A stretch of 64,000 bases of DNA from NCBI GenBank assembly GCA_052400625.1, contig JBQTGH010000002.1; one strand, written 5' to 3'. This stretch comes from Thermophagus sp052400625. GTDB lineage: Bacteria > Bacteroidota > Bacteroidia > Bacteroidales > Marinilabiliaceae. Below are positions 8,604-17,198 of this stretch, in pieces; the stretch's first letter is position 1; every line of letters begins with the position of its first letter. The notes beneath the pieces are model-generated. The model searched no databases. It was not told where the DNA came from and saw only the letters and a list, made by a program, of their open reading frames with translations. The position numbers and the translations under genes are program-made.

Positions 8604-9704
8604 TTGAAACGGTTTTTTAAGTCTATATCATTCTTTATAACCCTCGCAATAGCGGTATTTTTGATCGTTTCGGTGGCACCCGTTTATATTAGTCCCGGAA
8701 AAATCAACATTCTGGCATTGGTGGGTTTTCTGTTTCCGGCATTGTGGATTTTAAATTTTTTGATGCTGATTATCCACATTTTTCGGAAAAGTGTCTATCT
8801 GGTCATTCCCCTGACTGTATTGGTCCTGACGTGGAATCATTGGTGCAATGTATTTCAGGTAAGGGGTGAAGAGCTTCCCAATGGAAGTAAGAACATGGTG
8901 AAGGTGATGACCTTCAATGTACGCATGTTCGACTTTTATGAGTTTTCCCATCTCCCCGGCATGCCGTACCGCCTATATGATTTTATTGAAGAGGTTAACC
9001 CGGACATCCTTTGCATCCAGGAATTTTTTACCAGCAGACGAAAAGAAGGGTATTTGCCTAATTTTTTAAGAGCGCGATTGGGAATGTACGGTTATACCCA
9101 TCAGGAGTACCGGGATTATTCCGGTCAGAATATAGGATATGGTATCGCCACTTTTTCGAAATTTCCCATCATCAACAAGGGGAAGCTCAGTTTTGAAGAA
9201 AGTAAAAATATGGCGATTTTTACGGATGTGAATATCGAGGGAACCGTTGTCAGGGTGTTTAACAACCATTTGGAATCGATAGGCTTTCAGTCGCAGGATT
9301 TTAACGTGATCGATAGCCTGACGTTGGAGCTTGATCAAAGACAGAAGGATGGCCTGAAGGAAATCATGCGGAAAATGTCCCGGGCTTTCAAACAGCGTTC
9401 TTCGCAGGCCGACAGAATAGCGAATCATATCAAAAATTCCCCATATCCGGTGGTTGTTTGTGGCGATTTTAATGATATTCCTATTTCATATGTATACCGA
9501 AGAATGAGAGGCCATTTAAAAGATGCCTTTCGGGAGTCGGGATCCGGCTTTGGGGGAACCTATAATGGACGGCTCCCTTCCTTGAGAATTGATTATATTT
9601 TTCACGATCCCGGTTATGCCTCTTATGAATTTAAGCGATATAAGGTTGAATTCTCTGATCATTACCCCATATCCACAATAATTCGTGTTGATGGGAACGA
9701 ATAA
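8604..9704 (+). CDS. membrane-anchored endonuclease/exonuclease/phosphatase (EEP) family protein
   Basis: The 366-aa product starts with three predicted membrane segments (residues 1-75), then an EEP fold. Visible EEP motifs are MTFNVRMF (~100), NPDILCIQEF (~131), NNHLES (~210), VVCGDFNDIP (~288) and the closing SDHYPI (~355). The catalytic domain should face the periplasm or the membrane surface. The family hydrolyses phosphodiesters ranging from DNA to phospholipids, so the substrate is not predictable. The start is a TTG directly 11 bp after the rhomboid stop; no ATG before the first membrane helix is available, so TTG is preferred. Confidence 0.8.
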   Translation: MKRFFKSISFFITLAIAVFLIVSVAPVYISPGKINILALVGFLFPALWILNFLMLIIHIFRKSVYLVIPLTVLVLTWNHWCNVFQVRGEELPNGSKNMVKVMTFNVRMFDFYEFSHLPGMPYRLYDFIEEVNPDILCIQEFFTSRRKEGYLPNFLRARLGMYGYTHQEYRDYSGQNIGYGIATFSKFPIINKGKLSFEESKNMAIFTDVNIEGTVVRVFNNHLESIGFQSQDFNVIDSLTLELDQRQKDGLKEIMRKMSRAFKQRSSQADRIANHIKNSPYPVVVCGDFNDIPISYVYRRMRGHLKDAFRESGSGFGGTYNGRLPSLRIDYIFHDPGYASYEFKRYKVEFSDHYPISTIIRVDGNE

Positions 9705-9794
9705 GACGCGCCACGAAGTGCATTTGGATGGTTTATTAAAAGGATCATCACCGGTGCCGGCATATTTGGAGAAAAGATAGGGATAAACGAATGA

Positions 9795-9846
9795 TCATGC
9801 GAGTTCCATCAGACCAATGATTTAACCTAATTTTATACGGATGAAA
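9795..9846 (+). repeat. leader-repeat copy running into the thyA start codon
   Basis: A 52-bp block ending at the thyA ATGAAA matches 46 of 52 bases, ungapped, with the minus strand of 63006-63057 in the mannan region. Shared words include TCATGCGAGTTCCAT, CAATGA and TAATTTTATACGGATGAAA. Only the right half of the ~100-bp unit is present here. See the copies at 57645, 57688, 62893 and 63006. Confidence 0.85.
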
Positions 9847-10635
9847 CAATATAAAGAGCTCTTGAAAAGAGTCCTTGACGAGGGCATAGAAAAGAAAGAC
9901 CGCACAGGAACGGGTACCATTAGTGTATTTGGCCATCAGATGAGGTTTAATTTGCAGGAGGGATTCCCGTTGCTGACCACCAAAAAGATGCATCTTAAAT
10001 CCATTATTCACGAGCTTTTGTGGTTTATTAAGGGAAGTACCAATGTTCAGTATTTGCAGGAAAATGGGGTTCGTATCTGGAATGAATGGGCCGATGAGGA
10101 TGGTGGTTTAGGACCCATTTATGGATATCAATGGCGGTCATGGCCCGATTATCAGGGCGGTCATATTGATCAGTTGCAACAGGTGATTGACTCTGTTCAG
10201 AATAATCCCGATTCGCGCAGACATATTGTAAGTGCCTGGAATGTGGGACAATTGGATGAGATGAATCTGCCTCCCTGTCATATTCTGTTCCAGTTTTATG
10301 TGGCCAATGGCCGGTTGAGTTGTCAGCTTTATCAAAGAAGTGCCGATATTTTTCTTGGCGTGCCTTTTAATATTGCCTCCTATGCGCTTTTAACCATGAT
10401 GATAGCGCAAGTAGCTCATCTTGAACCGGGCGATTTTGTGCATACCCTGGGTGATGCTCACATCTATCTGAATCACATTGAGCAGGTGAAGCTTCAGCTT
10501 ACGCGTGAGCCCCGATCACTTCCCGTCATGGCCTTGAATCCCTCGGTTCGCAAGATCGACGACTTTGTGTATGAAGATTTTACCCTCAGCAATTATAATC
10601 CGCATCCGCACATTAAAGGAGAAATATCCGTTTGA
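9841..10635 (+). CDS. thyA: thymidylate synthase
   Basis: At 264 aa this equals the classical ThyA length. It methylates dUMP to dTMP using methylene-tetrahydrofolate. The catalytic Cys146 lies in LPPCHILFQFYV, followed by the QLYQRSADIFLGVPFNIA substrate motif and the terminal YNPHPHIKG. The RTGTGT phosphate-binding loop is near residue 21. folA follows immediately, so dihydrofolate made by ThyA is recycled by its neighbour. Its start codon sits exactly at the end of a dispersed leader repeat (9795-9846), which is unusual. Confidence 0.98.
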   Translation: MKQYKELLKRVLDEGIEKKDRTGTGTISVFGHQMRFNLQEGFPLLTTKKMHLKSIIHELLWFIKGSTNVQYLQENGVRIWNEWADEDGGLGPIYGYQWRSWPDYQGGHIDQLQQVIDSVQNNPDSRRHIVSAWNVGQLDEMNLPPCHILFQFYVANGRLSCQLYQRSADIFLGVPFNIASYALLTMMIAQVAHLEPGDFVHTLGDAHIYLNHIEQVKLQLTREPRSLPVMALNPSVRKIDDFVYEDFTLSNYNPHPHIKGEISV

Positions 10636-10637
10636 AT

Positions 10638-11129
10638 ATGATTTTGTCTTTGATCGTTGCCGCTGATGAAAATAATGGCATAGGCATTAATGGTAATCAG
10701 CCTGCTTTTATCAGTGCGGACCTGAAAAGGTTCAAAAGTATTACGCAGGGGAATACCATTGTTATGGGACGAAAAACCTTTGAAGCCCTGCCCAAAGGCG
10801 CCCTGCCCAATAGGCGGAATATCGTTCTAACCCGTCAGCATGATTTTAGGGCTGACCATTGCGAAGTGATTCATTCGCCCGGGGAGATCGATAATATTTG
10901 TCAACCCGGAGAAAAGGTCTTTGTGATCGGTGGGGGAGAAATTTACCGCCACTTTTTGACGCGGGCGGGCCATATTTATCAGACATTGATTCACCACACC
11001 TTCTCAGAGATCGATACCTGGTTTCCGGAAATTAGTGAAGAAGAGTGGACGGTGGAGGGGCGTGAAGGCCCCTTCCGGGATGTGAAGTCCGGATATTCTT
11101 TTAGCTATATTGACTGGGTGAGGATTTAA
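10638..11129 (+). CDS. folA: dihydrofolate reductase
   Basis: The 163-aa enzyme reduces dihydrofolate to tetrahydrofolate with NADPH. Motifs include LIVAADENNGIGINGNQP (N-terminal strand and Met20-type loop), TIVMGRKTFEALP (cofactor site, about 38-50), and FVIGGGEIYRHFL (about 98-110). The ATG at 10638 lies two bases after the thyA stop; a TTG at 10632 that overlaps the thyA stop would add two residues. Tight coupling of thyA and folA is common in bacteria. Confidence 0.96.
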   Translation: MILSLIVAADENNGIGINGNQPAFISADLKRFKSITQGNTIVMGRKTFEALPKGALPNRRNIVLTRQHDFRADHCEVIHSPGEIDNICQPGEKVFVIGGGEIYRHFLTRAGHIYQTLIHHTFSEIDTWFPEISEEEWTVEGREGPFRDVKSGYSFSYIDWVRI

Positions 11130-11137
11130 ATGGAACA

Positions 11138-11959
11138 TTATAGCCCCACTTGAAAGTGGCTGGCCACATGGGCATATTCAACTTTGTCCGGAAATTGGTT
11201 GTAAAATCTCATGAATGCCGGAAGACCGGTGCAATGGCATAAACCAAAATGGTTAACCTTGAGCGATTCAAAGGCTTTTACAGTTTGTTGAATCCTTTCT
11301 TTAGAGGCATTTTTGAGATGGGTGCCGCCTAACACCAACTGAATTTGATCCTTCTTTGTTTCTTGCATTGCCGTGCGACATATATTGGCTATCCCGTTGT
11401 GGGCGCAGCCGGCAAATAGGACCATGCCATCATGGTGATCGTACACCATAAAAAGCTCATCTTCAAAAGTGTCGGTTTGTTCTTTCCCCTCTGCATGCAC
11501 AATCATTGAGGACGATGGTTGCTCAAAAGGATAGAAATGATTGATTTTGGTGATGATCTTTAATCCCGGAGCAATTTCCCGGTTTGCTTCAATGGTTTTG
11601 AATCTGGAGCGGTACTTGCTGACCATCTTTTTATCTATCCCGATATATCTGGAACGCCCCGTTGAAAGAGAAAATTTATCTTCCAGAGCTTGCGGTTTCA
11701 GATAGACAGGGGCATGGTTATTCACTTCGAAAAAAGCTTCCAGACCACCGGTATGATCATAGTGTCCATGACTAATAACGACCATATCAATGGATGCAAG
11801 GTCGATGTTCAGTGTTTTGGCATTCTCGATCAATAAACCGGACTGACCCGTATCAAAAAGAATCTGCTTTCGGTCTGTTTCGATCAGAAATGATAGTCCG
11901 TGTTCGCCTTTTGTCCCCTGCCGATAGGCCAGGTTTTCCACCAATGTTACAATTTTCAT
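11138..11959 (-). CDS. MBL-fold metallo-hydrolase
   Basis: The 273-aa protein has the metallo-beta-lactamase fold metal site: SHGHYDHTGG (about residues 63-72) as the HxHxDH-type motif, CAHNGIANI (about 190) supplying a later ligand, and a C-terminal HCTG. The first ligand motif begins SHGHYDH, so His-X-His-X-Asp-His is intact. It resembles the group annotated as 7,8-dihydropterin-6-methyl-4-(beta-D-ribofuranosyl)aminobenzene-5-phosphate synthase-like enzymes, but many of these have unknown substrates. It converges with folA, 8 bp apart. Confidence 0.85.
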   Translation of the reverse strand: MKIVTLVENLAYRQGTKGEHGLSFLIETDRKQILFDTGQSGLLIENAKTLNIDLASIDMVVISHGHYDHTGGLEAFFEVNNHAPVYLKPQALEDKFSLSTGRSRYIGIDKKMVSKYRSRFKTIEANREIAPGLKIITKINHFYPFEQPSSSMIVHAEGKEQTDTFEDELFMVYDHHDGMVLFAGCAHNGIANICRTAMQETKKDQIQLVLGGTHLKNASKERIQQTVKAFESLKVNHFGLCHCTGLPAFMRFYNQFPDKVEYAHVASHFQVGL

Positions 11960-12079
11960 GATGCCTTGAATTCCATGAATGATCTACCTTTGTTCAAAGG
12001 TACGATTCTATTTTGGGAAAGAACATCCTGTTCATGCTTTTTTGTGGCGGATGCAACACACGTTCTTGATTAAGCCCGG

Positions 12080-13726
12080 CTACATGTATTTGTACCGTTT
12101 AATGCTTTTCTTGGGTGTTTTTTCAAATTCCTCGGGGAACAGAACTATTTTTGAGATATTCATAAAGGCCGGGAGTTCCTTGTTTACCTCACTCTTTATG
12201 TTCTGAAGAATTTTTTCGAGGTCGTCATTGTTTAGTTTTTGAGCATCTGCGGCTTCATAGTCGGGATAAACCAGAGCTTCAAGTTTCCCGTTGTCGTAAC
12301 GAACCAGACACTCCTGGACATATTCTTTATTGTTGATGGCCGCCTCTATTTCTTCGGGGTAGATGTTTTGTCCGGACGGCCCGAGAATCATATTCTTGCT
12401 ACGACCTTTGATGAAGATGAAATTATCTTTGTCGAGGATTCCCAGATCACCGGTGTGCAACCACCCGTCATCATCCAGTATTTCTTTGGTGGCCTGCTTA
12501 TTTTTGTAATAACCGGTCATGACGTTATCTCCTTTGACGAGGATTTCCCCAACCGTATTATAAGGATCATTGGAGTCGATGCGGACTTCCATCCGGTGGA
12601 CGATTCGTCCGGCAGAGTGCTGTTTGGTTTCATCCCAATGCGCATAGCTGATCAGGGGCCCGCACTCAGTCATCCCATAACCGACGGTGAGTGGGAATCC
12701 GATCTTTCGTAAAAAGATCTCCACATCTTTGTTTAATGCTGCACCACCAATGACTATTTCTCGGAATTCACCACCAAATACTTCCACCAACTTGGCTTTT
12801 ATCTTTCCAAGAATTAGTTTATTGACAACCGGTACCTTGAGTAAGGTTTTGACCGTGCCTTTTTCAAGCTTGGGAAGTATTTGCTTCTTGAATATTTTTT
12901 CAAGAATTAATGGTACGGAAAGAATTAAGTTGGGCTTTACTTTTCTGAAGGCTTCGGTGATTATCTGAGGCGAAGGTGTTCGGGAAAGGAACGTTACATG
13001 ACACCCTTCGGTAAAGGGCCAAAGAAATTCGAAAAGGCAGCCATAAGTATGAGCCAGAGGCAGGAATGAAACAATACGTTCACCGGGTATAATGTCAAAG
13101 GTGTCGCGAGCATATTGAACGTTCGACCAGATGCTTCTGTGGGGAAGCAGTACCCCCTTTGAAAAACCTGAAGTCCCGGAGGTATAAGACAATACCATTA
13201 AATCGTCGGGCTTTGGATTAAAGAAGGTTAACTTGTTAATGTCGAAATTGTTGCTTCCGGGCTTTACTTCTTCCCGGGCCTTGTCAAGGGCTTTTTGTAC
13301 TTTCCCTTTATTGTCGACCAGAACAGACAAATCGTTGACCGAAATGATGCCTTTCAATGCCGGCATTTTAGTTTCATCAATTTTGTCGAATATTTGATCG
13401 GTCGTGAAGAGCAGCTCCGATTCAGAATGATTTACAATATGATTGATATCTGCAGGACTAAAATCGGGTAATATGGGGACGACTATTGCGCCGTAGGTAA
13501 TGGTGCCCAAATAGGCCAGAGCCCAGTTGGTTGAATTCCGCCCGATGAGCGCTACCTTGTCTCCCGGTTTGATTCCCAGTGCTTTAAAAACACGATGACA
13601 TCGATAGATCGATTGTCCTACTTCCCGAAAGGTAATGGTCTTTCCTTTAAAGTCACTGAAGGCGGGTAAATCGGTGTAATTTTCCAATGCCGATTTTACC
13701 AATCCTATGTATCCATATTTTTCCAT
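12080..13726 (-). CDS. AMP-forming long-chain acyl-CoA synthetase
   Basis: The 548-aa protein belongs to the ANL adenylating family. The ATP-binding P-loop is SYTSGTSGFSKGV (about residues 178-190), the acyl-adenylate motif is GYGMTECGPLIS (about 351-362), and the C-terminal hinge region reads WLHTGDLGILDKDNFIFIKGR with NIYPEEIE after it. The reaction activates a fatty acid to acyl-CoA through acyl-AMP. A C-terminal KTPKKSIKRYKYM carries the catalytic Lys region. It is a single gene; the next gene upstream is almost 700 bp away. Confidence 0.93.
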   Translation of the reverse strand: MEKYGYIGLVKSALENYTDLPAFSDFKGKTITFREVGQSIYRCHRVFKALGIKPGDKVALIGRNSTNWALAYLGTITYGAIVVPILPDFSPADINHIVNHSESELLFTTDQIFDKIDETKMPALKGIISVNDLSVLVDNKGKVQKALDKAREEVKPGSNNFDINKLTFFNPKPDDLMVLSYTSGTSGFSKGVLLPHRSIWSNVQYARDTFDIIPGERIVSFLPLAHTYGCLFEFLWPFTEGCHVTFLSRTPSPQIITEAFRKVKPNLILSVPLILEKIFKKQILPKLEKGTVKTLLKVPVVNKLILGKIKAKLVEVFGGEFREIVIGGAALNKDVEIFLRKIGFPLTVGYGMTECGPLISYAHWDETKQHSAGRIVHRMEVRIDSNDPYNTVGEILVKGDNVMTGYYKNKQATKEILDDDGWLHTGDLGILDKDNFIFIKGRSKNMILGPSGQNIYPEEIEAAINNKEYVQECLVRYDNGKLEALVYPDYEAADAQKLNNDDLEKILQNIKSEVNKELPAFMNISKIVLFPEEFEKTPKKSIKRYKYM

Positions 13727-14419
13727 AGTTCCTAATTATGATTTGTCTGAAAAAACAGATTCAGCATTTTGATCCCTCTGAAATGTCTGTTTCGAGTCAG
13801 AGTTTTTCTAAAACCTGCTTATTTATCATGAATTCGGTTATGTCATAGATTTTGTATTGGTGCAAAATCGATAAATGAAATGACCGGGATCTTTACGCAG
13901 GTTTCGCGAAATGTTGTGGGTCAGGAGAGTTGCTTTTTGAAATTGATCTCAATTCGCGTTGTGAAATTATTACTTTAATTTTAAAAATGTTTTATCCAAT
14001 ATGATTGTTCAGGAGGCAAAAGTCAAATTTTTTTTTATAACAACCAAACATTAACCGGATAGGGATCATAAAATTTTAACCGAATCGGATCTTTTTGTGA
14101 AGCGTTGACGTCAGTATCGCGACTCTGCAGTGTAGATGTTAAATGGTCTTAAAGCTTCTTTTTTCCCGGCCGATGATGGAATCTCTTTTCTTCAATATTA
14201 CGATTTGGGGTTGACTCCATTAAAAACAGGAAAGACCGCTTTTCAAGGTGATGATAACTTAACACACAAGAATTTGGCTGTCATATCATCGCTTTTTCAA
14301 AGTCCCGATATGAAAGTTCTTGTTTCAAAGGTTTACATATCGTCTAAAAAAACTATTGATAAGGGAAGGTTAAGGAAAATGGTGCTGACAAGGTTTAATT
14401 GTCTTACAGAAAAAAGGGA
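13727..14419. other. 693-bp stretch without a supported gene
   Basis: Nothing recognisable is seen. A 97-codon plus frame (14136-14429) has no family resemblance, runs into the 3' end of the Crp/Fnr gene on the other strand and has no promoter-like box. A short palindrome AATTGATCTCAATT lies at 13940-13953. Confidence 0.5.
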
Positions 14420-15127
14420 TTACACATAAACATTGCCAATTTTAATGAGTTTGGGAATGTCTAAAAGTTTTATTTTACGACCATGCAGTTCGATCAGATT
14501 ATCTGATTTAAATTCTGAAAGAAGCCGGATAACGGATTCAGTTGCTGTACCAACCATATTGGCCAGTTCTTCTCTTGTGAGCGTAATTCGAAGGGTGTTG
14601 TCTTCGTCTAGATCAAAAGTATCCATTAAGAGTAAAAGCACTTCAGCCAGTCTTTCCCGAACCGTCTTTTGCGCGATGTCTGTCAGATATTTATTGGATT
14701 CGCCCAACTCTCTGCAACTGAGACGCATGAGCGACATGGCGAATTCAGGGTTGGCTTTGATGAATCCGGTCATGACGTCACCGGGGAAATAGCATAGAAC
14801 GGCGTCTTGGATAACTTTTGCCGTAGTACATGCCAGCTCTTCACTTATAATAGAACGAAAGCCTATTAGATCACCCTCTTTGGCAAACCGTATGATTTGT
14901 TCTTTCCCGTCGAAACCGGTTTTATAGATTTTCAGAATACCACTGGTTACAATGTAAGAACCATTAATCCGACTCCCTTCGTTATAGATGATGGAACCTC
15001 TTTTATGGGTGTTACAGACCAGATTTTGATGGAGCAGGTCCAGTTCTGAGTCGTTTAGTCCTTTGAAAATTTCAAATGACCGTAAATTAATGTTTTCGGG
15101 ATTATAAATTTCCTGGGATTTCTTCAT
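14420..15127 (-). CDS. Crp/Fnr family transcriptional regulator
   Basis: The 235-aa protein has an N-terminal cyclic-nucleotide-binding-like beta-roll (residues 18-130; SRINGSYIVTSGILKIYK and FAKEGDLIGFRSIIS) and a C-terminal winged helix (about 150-225; LTREELANMVGTATESVIR as the recognition helix-turn-helix). Cys residues are scattered (C38, C100, C111, C133) and do not form the N-terminal cluster of E. coli FNR, so oxygen sensing by an iron-sulfur cluster cannot be claimed. It is divergent from the OsmC gene with back-to-back -7 boxes between them, which suggests it may control that gene as well as itself. Confidence 0.92.
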   Translation of the reverse strand: MKKSQEIYNPENINLRSFEIFKGLNDSELDLLHQNLVCNTHKRGSIIYNEGSRINGSYIVTSGILKIYKTGFDGKEQIIRFAKEGDLIGFRSIISEELACTTAKVIQDAVLCYFPGDVMTGFIKANPEFAMSLMRLSCRELGESNKYLTDIAQKTVRERLAEVLLLLMDTFDLDEDNTLRITLTREELANMVGTATESVIRLLSEFKSDNLIELHGRKIKLLDIPKLIKIGNVYV

Positions 15128-15185
15128 AGTACATAATTAAAAGATAGAACATTAGGGAATGACTTCTTTCTTGGATTCTTTAATA

Positions 15186-15193
15186 CAAATATA
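15186..15193 (-). promoter_or_regulatory. -7 box (TATATTTG) for the Crp/Fnr gene
   Basis: On the minus strand this is TATATTTG, a perfect TAnnTTTG box about 59 bp upstream of the regulator's ATG. No TTG at the ideal -33 position is visible. An identical box faces the other way at 15205-15212. Confidence 0.5.
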
Positions 15194-15204
15194 AAAAGAA
15201 AGAT

Positions 15205-15212
15205 TATATTTG
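15205..15212 (+). promoter_or_regulatory. -7 box (TATATTTG) toward osmC-like gene
   Basis: A plus-strand TATATTTG box, 11 bp from the divergent minus-strand copy. It would leave an untranslated leader of roughly 180 nt before the OsmC family gene at 15404. The -33 element is not clear. Confidence 0.45.
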
Positions 15213-15403
15213 CATTATTAACATACAAATTTAGATATGTGTATATCTGTCGTCGTATCTCTCTTTTATATCTCAATGAATATGCCAGATGTGATTAACA
15301 CTATTGGATGATGTATCATATTGATCAGTCAGGATTTAAAGAGGGATATCAGCCGATATGAGTTTTAATAACTGTTTTTGTCATTTCTGAAAATCTTTTT
15401 AGC

Positions 15404-15820
15404 ATGAAATCAACACTAGATCTGAATTGGACAGGGAAAATGTCATTTGAAGCAGACCTGAATGGTCATAAAGTGATTCTTGATGCCGACCCATCGGTAG
15501 GGGGCGACAATAAAGGTGTTCGGCCTAAACCATTAATGCTTTTGGCGTTGGCAGGATGCACCGGAATGGATGTTGTCTCTATTCTCCGAAAAATGCGTGT
15601 GGAGGTTGAGGATTTTAGGATCAAAGTGGAAGCTGACATGACGGATGACCATCCTAAGCAATACAATCGGATGCATGTGATATACATTTTTAAAGGCAAG
15701 GATTTGCCCATTGAAAAAATTGAGAAGGCGGTGAATCTGTCGGATGAGAAATATTGTGGGGTGTCTGCCGTTTACAAAAAAGCTTTGAAGTTGACACATG
15801 AGATAAGAATCGAAGAGTAA
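15404..15820 (+). CDS. OsmC family protein
   Basis: The 138-aa protein has the OsmC/Ohr fold: N-terminal beta strands (LNWTGKMSFEADLNGHKVIL), the first redox Cys in LALAGCTGMDVVSIL (Cys52), and the second in SDEKYCGVSAVYKKA (Cys118). Family members are thiol peroxidases that reduce organic hydroperoxides; this subgroup with GCTGMD is of the YhfA/OsmC-like type, so peroxidase activity is plausible but not certain. It is transcribed away from the Crp/Fnr gene and followed by a strong hairpin terminator. Confidence 0.9.
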   Translation: MKSTLDLNWTGKMSFEADLNGHKVILDADPSVGGDNKGVRPKPLMLLALAGCTGMDVVSILRKMRVEVEDFRIKVEADMTDDHPKQYNRMHVIYIFKGKDLPIEKIEKAVNLSDEKYCGVSAVYKKALKLTHEIRIEE

Positions 15821-15856
15821 AAGGTTTTGCTTCGGCGAAGGGCCTAATACTGATAC

Positions 15857-15901
15857 GAAAAAAAACCGGATGGGAATTAAGTTTTCCCGTCCGGTTTTTT
15901 T
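15857..15901. terminator. bidirectional terminator between osmC-like gene and clpX
   Basis: A-run, then CCGGATGGGAA, a 5-nt loop, TTCCCGTCCGG, and a T-run of eight. The stem is about 11 bp plus the A/T flanks, with U-tracts on both strands, so it can end both convergent transcripts. Confidence 0.88.
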
Positions 15902-15925
15902 GTGTATACGATTTTGTTAGAAATG

Positions 15926-17140
15926 TTAACTTGCTTTGAGTCGTCTCAAGTTGGTATGCTCGATCTTTTCTACGGCAAAATCGAGTGTGATAGTAAGCGT
16001 TTTCGTGTTCTTTGAAGGGGTGTGAAACATATGGTCGATCATGATGGTTTCACAAATGGATCTTAACCCTCTGGCGCCAAGCTTGAATTCAATGGCTTTA
16101 TCCACGATGTAATCCAATACTTCTTCGGTAAATTTTAGCTCGATACCATCAATCTCAAACAGCTTTTTGTATTGCCGGATTATGGAGTTTTTAGGCTCTA
16201 CCAGAATACGTCTCAAAGCATCTCTGTCCAATGGATCCAGATACGTTAATATGGGAAGCCGTCCGATGATTTCCGGTATTAGTCCGAAAGCTTTCAAATC
16301 CTGAGGAGAAATGTATTGAAGGAGGTTGTTTTCATCGATGTGCTCGATATCTCTGTTGGCCGAATAACCCACAACTTTGGTGTTGAGCCTACGGGCAATT
16401 TTCTGTTCAACTCCGTCAAATGCGCCACCGCAAATAAACAGTATGTTCTTGGTATTTACCGGGATCATTTTTTGGTCGGGGTGTTTACGTCCCCCTTGAG
16501 GCGGTACATTAACGACAGATCCTTCCAGAAGTTTTAACAACCCTTGTTGAACTCCTTCACCCGATACATCCCTGGTGATGGAAGGATTATCACTTTTTCT
16601 GGCAATTTTATCTATTTCATCGATGAATACGATGCCTTTTTCGGCAGCCTCTGTGTTGTAATCGGCGGCCTGAAGGAGCCGACTCAGGATACTTTCAATA
16701 TCTTCCCCCACATAACCGGCCTCGGTAAGTACCGTAGCATCCACGATGGTAAAGGGCACATGCAGCATCCGTGCAATGGTTCTTGCCAAAAGCGTTTTGC
16801 CGGTTCCCGTTTCGCCGACCAGAATGATGTTGGACTTTTCTATTTCTACTTCATCTCCGGAGTCTTTCTGCATTAACCGTTTATAATGGTTATAAACAGC
16901 TACGGAAAGGTATTTCTTTGCTTCTTCCTGGCCAATAACATATTGGTCAAGAAAAGCTTTTATTTCAGCGGGCTTTAATAGTTGTATCTCTTCAACATTG
17001 AAGGCACTTTTTTTCTTCATTTCTTCTTCCAGAATGGAGTGTGCCTGTTCGATACAACTATCACAGATATGACCAGAAATTCCGGCAATAAGCAGGTTGG
17101 TGTCTTTTCTGGGACGTCCGCAAAATGAACATTTATCCAT
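15926..17140 (-). CDS. clpX: ATP-dependent Clp protease ATP-binding subunit ClpX
   Basis: The 404-aa unfoldase recognises tagged substrates and feeds them to ClpP. The N-terminal zinc-binding domain is CSFC...CDSC (Cys4, 7, 26, 29), Walker A is GETGTGKT (about 113-120), Walker B VFIDEIDKI, followed by the sensor and GARGLRS segment. The IGF-type loop that docks on ClpP reads FGLIPEIIGRLP-like with the usual IGR. It sits 58 bp downstream of clpP on the same strand, giving the classical tig-clpP-clpX order. Confidence 0.98.
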   Translation of the reverse strand: MDKCSFCGRPRKDTNLLIAGISGHICDSCIEQAHSILEEEMKKKSAFNVEEIQLLKPAEIKAFLDQYVIGQEEAKKYLSVAVYNHYKRLMQKDSGDEVEIEKSNIILVGETGTGKTLLARTIARMLHVPFTIVDATVLTEAGYVGEDIESILSRLLQAADYNTEAAEKGIVFIDEIDKIARKSDNPSITRDVSGEGVQQGLLKLLEGSVVNVPPQGGRKHPDQKMIPVNTKNILFICGGAFDGVEQKIARRLNTKVVGYSANRDIEHIDENNLLQYISPQDLKAFGLIPEIIGRLPILTYLDPLDRDALRRILVEPKNSIIRQYKKLFEIDGIELKFTEEVLDYIVDKAIEFKLGARGLRSICETIMIDHMFHTPSKNTKTLTITLDFAVEKIEHTNLRRLKAS

Positions 17141-17198
17141 ATACTAATCTTTTCTTTCTATCAGAATTGGTCTGAGGCCCTATGGGGCCGTTTTTTTA

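Noticed and set aside
14136..14429. 97-codon plus-strand frame before the Crp/Fnr 3' end
   Set aside because: No recognisable motif, no promoter box, and it overlaps the end of a real gene on the other strand.
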